From assembly GCA_021813765.1 (NCBI GenBank), contig JAKAJM010000010.1:1-50236 (forward strand): 50,236 bases of DNA, read 5' to 3'. Each line of letters opens with the position of its first letter. Within the stretch, counting starts at the first letter, position 1. Below, in pieces: positions 44,076 through 50,236 of the stretch. A model generated the notes under the pieces. That model saw nothing but the letters and a program-made list of their open reading frames with translations. It searched no databases and had not been told where the DNA came from. Source of the DNA: Nitrospirota bacterium (GTDB taxonomy: Bacteria > Nitrospirota > Thermodesulfovibrionia > Thermodesulfovibrionales > JdFR-88). The position numbers and the translations under genes were made by a program.

Positions 44076-44117
44076 AAGGATGCCGCGTCAAAGAAATTTT
44101 AAGCGCGCGGCATCCTT
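44076..44117 (-). promoter_or_regulatory. Strong hairpin with T-rich tail in the methyltransferase leader
   Basis: A perfect 12-base stem, AAGGATGCCGCG (44076-44087) with CGCGGCATCCTT (44106-44117), and an 18-base loop. On the minus strand the 3' arm runs into TTTTATTTTC and then the GGAGG of the methyltransferase. It is either a terminator for upstream transcription or a leader attenuator. The sequence cannot tell which. Confidence 0.6.
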
Positions 44118-44192
44118 CCAGTCAAGAAAGACCGATCCGGCAAAATTTGATCCTGTCTTATTTGCCTTTCCATGTGCGGCACGGCATGCAGC

Positions 44193-44425
44193 TAGTGTCT
44201 CGCAAATTCCTTTACATAACAGCTTCAAGTGGCTTTGGAAAAATCGCAATGCTGCATTCATTTGAGTCGTCATTCCGGCCGGATTTATTCTGTTTGCAAA
44301 TAAAAATAAAAACGGGCGGAATCTTCCCTGCCGTAAAAGGCGGGGAAGGATTCCCGGCGTTGCGGGAATGACCGGCAAAAAATTTCCAAGCCAAATGTAA
44401 AGAAGTGTTAGGGACAGGACACTAG
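44193..44425. repeat. Family D element (TAGTGTC-ended) enclosing a family A repeat
   Basis: TAGTGTC at 44193 and GGACACTA ending at 44425 are complementary ends. Further in, CTTTACAT (left) and ATGTAAAG (right) also pair, giving imperfect ends of about 30 bases. The family A copy 44269-44372 lies inside. A single similar end, CTAGTGTGGTGTCCCG on the minus strand, sits beside family A copy 3 at 25457-25474. Confidence 0.5.
44269..44372 (+). repeat. Family A intergenic repeat, copy 4
   Basis: GTCATTCCGGCCGGATTTAT at the start, AAAAACGGGCGGAATC in the middle, GCGTTGCGGGAATGAC at the end. It is in the same orientation as copy 1 and has perfect GTCATTCC/GGAATGAC ends. Confidence 0.85.
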
Positions 44426-44605
44426 AACCTATCTCAAAATTGATTTTAAAGCGAAAGAGAGAGGAAATCGTGGCAGACAAGAAAGAAAGGGAAAACCGCG
44501 CGCAGGTGCAGCAGCGTTGCATTGAGGACGGTTTTCCCTTGATGACGCCGTATGCCGCGATTCTCGGCCTCTTGCAGCCGGAAGCGGTTTTGAGATAGGT
44601 TCTAG
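44423..44605 (+). repeat. Family C repeat, short copy with perfect 18-base ends
   Basis: CTAGAACCTATCTCAAAA at 44423-44440 is the exact reverse complement of 44588-44605. The element is 183 bases and non-coding. Its right end provides the TAG stop codon of the Spy-like gene, and its left CTAG abuts the TAGTGTC-ended element. Confidence 0.9.
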
Positions 44606-45177
44606 TCCTTGTCCCTGAAAAGAAATTTTTTCCCATTGCGGGCGTTCATGCCCATGCGTCCGGCCCGCATCCAAAGGCCCTTCAGGTTTTCCCTGAACTT
44701 TGCGCGCTGTTCGGGGGTAAGCTCCGATCTTATATACTCAAAGGCCTTTATGCGGGCCAGGCGGAGGTCAGTTTGAAGAGAGCCAATCTGCCTGAGCTTC
44801 GCCTCTACCGCCGTCATGTCCACATGGTCTTTCCCAAGCAAGTCCATAAGATCCACCCTTGCGAGAGCAATGTCCGCCCTCTTCCTGATGGCCTCCTTCA
44901 GAAGACCGCTTCTGGTCTGTCTGATCGCCTCCTCCTGCTTCTTGCTCAAATTAAGGCCTTTGAACAAAAGCAGACCCGGCATCATAGGCCGCCGCGCCCT
45001 GAACATCCACATGCGCCCGCCCATCATCCCTCCGCGGCCGCACATACAACGGGTGGCGCCCTCTCCGGCGAAATGCCCGGCCCAGCTGACTTCAGGGGCG
45101 GCATAGGAGCTGTACGGAATGGCAACCAGAAACAAAAAAACTAAAGACAAAATAAAAACGAGCGATCCTTTTTTCAT
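44602..45177 (-). CDS. Periplasmic Spy/CpxP-like protein
   Basis: 191 residues with a signal peptide (MKKGSLVFILSLVFLFLVAIPYSSYA). The mature N-terminus is Gly/Met/Arg-rich with a CMCGRGGMMGGRMWMF stretch that could bind metal. The rest is helical and follows the LTxxQ pattern of the Spy/CpxP/CnrX family (LNLSKKQEEAIRQTRS near 75, ELTPEQRAKFREN near 155). Such proteins are stress chaperones or metal sensors. AGGAGG lies 5 bases before the ATG. The stop codon falls inside a family C element, so the last residues may differ from the ancestral protein. Confidence 0.8.
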   Translation of the reverse strand: MKKGSLVFILSLVFLFLVAIPYSSYAAPEVSWAGHFAGEGATRCMCGRGGMMGGRMWMFRARRPMMPGLLLFKGLNLSKKQEEAIRQTRSGLLKEAIRKRADIALARVDLMDLLGKDHVDMTAVEAKLRQIGSLQTDLRLARIKAFEYIRSELTPEQRAKFRENLKGLWMRAGRMGMNARNGKKFLFRDKD

Positions 45178-45455
45178 ACTTCCTCCTTTTTTAGTATCCG
45201 GCTTTTCGTTTCCCTTTCATCCTCCTCCAACCTGGCAAAAACCTGTTCCCTGCCATACCTGTGGGGGGCAGGGATAGCAGGGACCGGTTGATGCTTTAAG
45301 CGTACAGGAATATCTATTAAGTTTGGGTTAACACTGCGTAAAAAAATGAAAATTTTTGTAAACCCGTCCTTACATTTCTTTACAATAAAGGCCTGTACAT
45401 AAGGGGGCCCCGATGGGGTAAAATCAATAGCCATCCATGGCCTGTTTTGGAAAAT
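45178..45455. other. Intergenic region upstream of the Spy-like gene
   Basis: Contains the Shine-Dalgarno of the Spy-like gene and a GC-rich hairpin, TCCCTGCC (45247-45254) with GGCAGGGA (45267-45274), that could act in its leader. Nothing else is recognised. Confidence 0.4.
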
Positions 45456-45720
45456 GGCTCTTCAGGATTTTGTGTGCTGTATCTGCCCGGCCCTTTCGTT
45501 CGGTCGTCCCACCCCAAAAAGACACTGCTTTTTGTGGACCCCGTTCGCGGTTCGGGGCGTATACAGAACATCCGTTAAGGATGCCTTCAGGGCGAAGAGG
45601 CAACGATCTCCAGGATGCGTTCCTTTGGTATCCGTCCGCTTTGCTCCCTCCCTCAATGACCAGGCAGATGCCCAAAAAACCTGTACTCGCGGAAGATCCC
45701 GCAGGAATCCCGGAAGAGCC
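45456..45720 (+). repeat. Family B repeat, long copy 2
   Basis: 265 bases from GGCTCTTCAGGATTTTG to CCCGGAAGAGCC. It matches the minus strand of 37771-38027 in order: CTGTATCTGCCCGGCCCTTT, CGTTCGGTCG, GGGCGTATAC, GTTAAGGATG, TTCAGGGCGAAGAGG, TTGCTCCCTC, GGCAGATGC. It carries an extra module (45512-45543) missing from the other copy. GGAAA occurs close to both ends. Confidence 0.85.
45512..45543. repeat. Hairpin module, copy 2, nested in the family B repeat
   Basis: CCCCAAAAAGACACTGC then TTTTTGTGGACCCCG. The reverse complement of 38861-38892 reads CCCCAAAAAGACATTGC then TTTTTGGGGCCCCG, differing at about three positions. It is absent from the other long family B copy, so it was inserted (or lost) as a unit. 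Confidence 0.8.
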
Positions 45721-45741
45721 TGGAAAGCTGAGGCCATTTGA

Positions 45742-46065
45742 ATGAATTTAAAGGCTCGCATGTATCTGACGGCGGCTCTTGTTCTGATTGCGTGCCTGTG
45801 CGCATCGGACAACGCTATGAGATAATCAATGGGCAGTCATACCCCATCGCCCCGGAAGACTCAAAGACCTACATGCATGACATGGAGCTTTACGGAGGGA
45901 AGGCAAACGTGGCCGCCGATGAGTTCATGCGCTGGTTTGACGGATTATGGCACGGTAAAAACTGGCCTTCACCGTGGCGTTCATCGCCGCTTTGGTATCA
46001 CTGGGATTTATTTTCTGCGCGCGGCCTGCCGTCCGAAACAACGCCCCGAAAATAAAAAAAGAAAC
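45742..46065 (+). pseudogene. Frameshifted small exported or membrane protein gene
   Basis: Three frames carry consecutive pieces of one apparent protein. They are a signal-like start, MNLKARMYLTAALVLIACLC then ASDNA (ATG 45742, stop at 45825), the piece YEIINGQSYPIAPEDSKTYM then HDMELYGGKANVAADEFMRWFDGLWHGKN, and a membrane helix LAFTVAFIAALVSLGFIFCA. One missing base near 45816 and one in the A-run at 45957-45961 would join them. It could be a real pseudogene or two sequencing errors. No family is named with confidence. It lies just upstream of the N-ATPase operon and downstream of a family B repeat. Confidence 0.6.
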
Positions 46066-46182
46066 AAAACAAAACAAAAACCGCAGGCACGGCAAGGGGC
46101 TCTCGCGCCTCGGCTTTTATTTTTCTCCCAGTGTTTACCTTTTGACAAGGGGCTTCATGGGTGAAAAAACAACATCCCGGCC

Positions 46183-47988
<1,806 letters not shown>

Positions 47989-48036
47989 CCCAAAAAATAA
48001 AAGCCAGAAAAAAAACCCTGCCTTTTCAGTCTGAAA

Positions 48037-48333
48037 ATGGAAAAAGAAAAAGAGGAAGAGAAAAAAAACGGAAAATTCACCGGCGAGATAGAAAGATCGG
48101 CCTCGCGGCTCATGCAGGCCCGCCGGAAGAGGTCCTCGTTCTGGCATTACGCCTATACGATCGGGGTTGGAGGATGGCTGTTCGTTCTGCCTGTGGTGGG
48201 CGGGGCCTATCTGGGGCATTTTCTGGACGGAAAGATGAAGGGGGGCATCTCCTGGACCATCACTTTCATAATTATCGGTATCGCGACGGGCATTTATAAT
48301 GTCTACCTCTTTTATTTCAGGAGGCAGGGATGA
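48037..48333 (+). CDS. atpQ: N-ATPase AtpQ-like accessory membrane protein (AtpI/AtpZ type)
   Basis: 98 residues: a Lys/Glu-rich N-terminal stretch (MEKEKEEEKKNGK), an amphipathic region with conserved-looking basic residues (RRKRSSFWHY), and two helices (about 42-62 and 70-92) with GGAYLGHFLDG between them. This is the AtpI/AtpZ pattern; AtpI-type proteins aid c-ring assembly or Mg uptake. In typical N-ATPase operons atpQ is followed by atpR; here atpB follows with a 4-base overlap and no room for another gene. Confidence 0.8.
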   Translation: MEKEKEEEKKNGKFTGEIERSASRLMQARRKRSSFWHYAYTIGVGGWLFVLPVVGGAYLGHFLDGKMKGGISWTITFIIIGIATGIYNVYLFYFRRQG

Positions 48334-49010
48334 GGCCCGTAGTCATCTCCCCTGAGCCGCTTGTGAGACTGGGCCCGGTCGTCATCACAAAGACCGTCGC
48401 CACCACCTGGCTCATCATGGCGCTGATTACTCTTGCATGCTGGTTTGCAAAGAAAGGCCTTGCGCTTACGGAAAAAACAAAAGCCTCATGGCTGCGGGAC
48501 GGGATGGAAGCGATGCTGGAGGCGGTGGAGAAGATGGTAAAAGAAGTGCTGCCGGACACGGACCCGTGGCTGGTCGTGCCGGTCATCGGGACCTTGTGGA
48601 TACTTATCGGCGCTTCCAACCTGGCAGGCCTCATACCGGAGCTCAATACGCCGACTGCGGACATAAACACTACCTTAGCGTTCGCTGCGCTCTCTTATTC
48701 CATGACGCATTTTTTTGGCATAAAGACACGCGGCCTGAAGGGATATATCAGCCATTACGTAAGGCCTTCATGGGTGCTTCTGCCCTTTCACCTCATAGCG
48801 GAGACGACAAGGACGATGGCACTTGCCGTGAGGCTCTTTGGCAACATGCTGAGCGGTGAGATGATAGCGGCCATAGTCCTGGGGATCGCCGGGCTTCTTG
48901 TGCCCATACCGTTTGCCATGCTGCACATCATAATCGGGCTGATACAGGCATACATATTCGGGGTATTGACGCTTGTTTTCATAGCCGGCGGGGCCCAAGA
49001 AGAGGCATAA
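48330..49010 (+). CDS. atpB: N-ATPase a subunit
   Basis: 226 residues, five to six helices. The essential stator arginine is Arg168 in RTMALAVRLFGNMLSGEM, facing the c-ring carboxylates. Upstream GASNLAGLIPELNTPTADIN and the late IIIGLIQAYIFGVLTLVFIAGG are conserved a-subunit stretches. It forms the ion half-channels. The start overlaps atpQ (ATGA). The c-subunit gene follows 18 bases after the stop. Confidence 0.95.
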   Translation: MRPVVISPEPLVRLGPVVITKTVATTWLIMALITLACWFAKKGLALTEKTKASWLRDGMEAMLEAVEKMVKEVLPDTDPWLVVPVIGTLWILIGASNLAGLIPELNTPTADINTTLAFAALSYSMTHFFGIKTRGLKGYISHYVRPSWVLLPFHLIAETTRTMALAVRLFGNMLSGEMIAAIVLGIAGLLVPIPFAMLHIIIGLIQAYIFGVLTLVFIAGGAQEEA

Positions 49011-49028
49011 GAAAGGAGGAGCTTGCAG

Positions 49029-49292
49029 ATGAGCCCGTTAACGCTTGTCATCATCGCATCCGTGGTTGCGGCGGCACTCGCCATAGCCGCAGGAGCCTAC
49101 GGCCCGGCCAGGGCCCTGGGCGAGGCCCTTTCAAAGGCCATGGAGGCAATGGCCAGGCAGCCGGAGGCCTCCACACAGATATCAAGGACGCTCTTTGTGG
49201 GCATGGCGCTTATAGAGTCAATCGCGATATACGCCTTTGTTATTGCCCTCATCATCCTGTTTGCCGATCCCCTCATAGGTCTGTTGAAATGA
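49029..49292 (+). CDS. atpE: N-ATPase c subunit (rotor ring)
   Basis: 87 residues from ATG 49029, with AGGAGGAG seven bases upstream; a TTG six bases earlier is less likely. A two-helix hairpin with the polar loop ARQPEA at 42-47. Helix 2 has LIESIAIY (Glu63, Ser64, Tyr68), the Na-type E-S...Y pattern. Helix 1 reads GPARALGEAL: the Gln used by Ilyobacter c to bind Na is Leu30 here, and Glu32 adds a second carboxylate. The GxGxG helix-packing repeat is largely lost. Ion specificity is therefore open. Confidence 0.93.
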   Translation: MSPLTLVIIASVVAAALAIAAGAYGPARALGEALSKAMEAMARQPEASTQISRTLFVGMALIESIAIYAFVIALIILFADPLIGLLK

Positions 49293-49310
49293 GATCCGGG
49301 GTCCGCTGAA

Positions 49311-50084
49311 ATGAGGTTCGATTTCTGGACCTTCTCATTCCAGGTGATAAACTTCATCGTACTGCTGTTCATTCTAAAGGGCCTGCTTTACAAGCCCGTA
49401 AGAGAGATGATAGAGAAAAGAAGAGAGCTCTCGCGGAAAATGGTGGAAGATGCCGAAACGATGAAAAAAGAGGCGCTCAGCATGAAGGAAGCCCAGGAAC
49501 GCGAGATGAAGACCATCCAGGACACAAAAGAGGAGCTTGTCGAAAGGGCGCGGGAAGAAGCTGAAGGGGAAAGAAAGAGACTGATGCTTGACGCCCAGAA
49601 AGGCGCGCAGGCGTTGATCGAAAAGGAAAGGGCCCTCTTCGAGACCGAAAAAAGAAGGGCCGGAGAAGAGTTGAACGATGCGGCCGCGCGGCTCGTGGAA
49701 ACATTTGCCGTGAGCCTCCTTAAGAGCATCTCCCCGGAGGAGGTGCACAAAAGCATCTGGCGCAACCTCTACAAGGAGGCGGGCCAGATAGCAAAGGGCA
49801 TCCCGGCTGCGCAAGGGCCTTCCGGCTCCTCCTCAGCCCAAGTGGAGCTGGCGGTTCGGACAGCATGGCCCATCGGGGAAAGCGAGCTTGAAAAGTTCAT
49901 AGGGACGCTTCAGCCATTGGTGCCCGGCGTCAGGCTTCTGGCCATGGAGGTCCCGGACAAGGATCTTATAGCCGGGGTCAGCATAAAAGCCGGGGACAAG
50001 GTATACGATTTTTCCCTGGCGGGGCAGATAGAGGCCTTTGCCGGAAAGCTCAAAGCGGGCCGGAAGATATCCGATGAAAAATGA
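49311..50084 (+). CDS. atpF: N-ATPase b subunit fused to a delta-like C-terminal domain
   Basis: 257 residues. One N-terminal helix (FQVINFIVLLFILKGLLYKPV) is followed by a long charged coiled coil (about 30-125, rich in Lys/Glu/Arg). The C-terminal domain (about 185-250) has VRLLAMEVPDKDLIAGVSIKAGDKVYDFSL, the pattern of the F1 delta/OSCP C-terminal domain. The peripheral stalk b and delta are thus one chain, which explains why no atpH is present. It overlaps the start of atpA by 11 bases. Confidence 0.92.
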   Translation: MRFDFWTFSFQVINFIVLLFILKGLLYKPVREMIEKRRELSRKMVEDAETMKKEALSMKEAQEREMKTIQDTKEELVERAREEAEGERKRLMLDAQKGAQALIEKERALFETEKRRAGEELNDAAARLVETFAVSLLKSISPEEVHKSIWRNLYKEAGQIAKGIPAAQGPSGSSSAQVELAVRTAWPIGESELEKFIGTLQPLVPGVRLLAMEVPDKDLIAGVSIKAGDKVYDFSLAGQIEAFAGKLKAGRKISDEK

Positions 50085-50236
50085 AATGAGCATTGGCCGC
50101 GGCCTTTTCATTGAAAGGCTGCATGAAGAGGCGGAAAAAACCCGCTTCAGCATGAGGGTGCGCGAAGAAGGCAGGGTGCTGTCAACGGGCGACGGCATTG
50201 CCGCCGTCTCCGGCCTGGGCGAGGCAAGGCTTTATG
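50074..50236 (+). CDS. atpA: N-ATPase alpha subunit, N-terminal part only
   Basis: Partial; runs off the window. The visible 54 residues (MKNEMSIGRGLFIERLHEEA, then MRVREEGRVLSTGDGIAAVSGLGEARLY) give the start of the alpha beta-barrel domain, with the GDGIAAVSGL motif. ATG 50074 overlaps the end of atpF; ATG 50086 directly after its stop is the alternative. The gamma gene (atpG) would be expected next. Confidence 0.9.
   Translation, partial: MKNEMSIGRGLFIERLHEEAEKTRFSMRVREEGRVLSTGDGIAAVSGLGEARLY

Larger units (their letters stand above)
44040..44601. other. Repeat-stacked intergenic region
   Basis: 562 bases between the methyltransferase and the Spy-like gene. From left to right: the leader hairpin 44076-44117, a TAGTGTC-ended element enclosing a family A repeat, and a family C element. 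No credible gene is present; ORFs here translate the repeats. Confidence 0.65.

Noticed and set aside
45174-45434. An 86-codon minus-strand frame overlapping the Spy-like gene start
   Set aside because: Irregular composition, no motif, and it runs through a hairpin and the Spy-like ribosome site. A real small gene cannot be fully excluded.

Overview
The window reads as a chromosomal segment of a GC-rich, Gram-negative, probably anaerobic or facultative bacterium. It carries Kdo (LPS) synthesis genes, an OmpW-like outer-membrane barrel, hopanoid cyclitol genes, a soluble group 3b-type [NiFe] hydrogenase, many HD-GYP/GGDEF/EAL signalling proteins and an N-type rotary ATPase operon. This mix fits Nitrospirota or a deltaproteobacterial-grade lineage. 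That placement is inference; there is no rRNA or taxonomic marker here.

Layout. 1-690: wreck of a radical SAM gene. 775-1246: two small genes. 1293-5687 (minus): guaA-ispA-dxs. 5775-8372: large membrane PAS/GAF/HD-GYP sensor. 8697-10132: metallo-beta-lactamase-fold protein, SUI1-type protein and helix-hairpin-helix protein. 10375-12684: LsrF-like aldolase plus zinc dehydrogenase behind a near-consensus promoter, then a small membrane protein. 12822-14920 (minus): hisG and queC, the latter with a tandem duplication of its 5' end. 15027-23706 (minus): one long overlapping run kdsB-pyrG-kdsA-kdsD-kdsC-pgsA-plsY-TPR/zinc-ribbon membrane protein-DUF4388/GspG-like fusion; pyrG supplies CTP for KdsB, and pgsA/plsY make phospholipid. 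23980-26979 (minus): hpnJ, hpnK and a small EamA-type membrane protein. 27153-30165: Smr protein, DUF2147 protein, heme o synthase, c-type cytochrome and a membrane protein. 30213-36607: HD-GYP response regulator divergent from a GAF protein that leads the hydrogenase operon hydBGDA. 36604-38694: small protein, isoaspartyl peptidase and OmpW-like protein. 39220-42733: histidine kinase, REC-PAS-GGDEF-EAL protein and response regulator. 43020-45177: methyltransferase and a Spy/CpxP-like periplasmic protein. 45742-46065: broken small gene. 46202-end: N-ATPase operon atpD-C-Q-B-E-F-A, with atpA cut by the window edge.

Beyond the genes, the intergenic regions hold several families of short, transposase-less inverted-terminal-repeat elements: GTCATTCC-ended (4 copies), GGCTCTTC-ended (3 full copies plus a partial), CTAGAACC-ended (2) and TAGTGTC-ended (1-2). 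One roughly 30-nt hairpin module sits inside members of two unrelated families. Three families are stacked between the methyltransferase and Spy-like genes, where one element supplies the stop codon of the Spy-like gene. Several genes (kdsB, hisG, the HD-GYP sensor, the GAF protein) have a -10 box so close to the start codon that their mRNAs are probably leaderless.

The most distinctive points are the N-ATPase operon without a recognisable atpR and with a c subunit bearing a glutamate in each helix, the hydrogenase large subunit that ends exactly at its final metal-ligand motif, the DUF4388-pseudopilin fusion, and the layered repeat elements.
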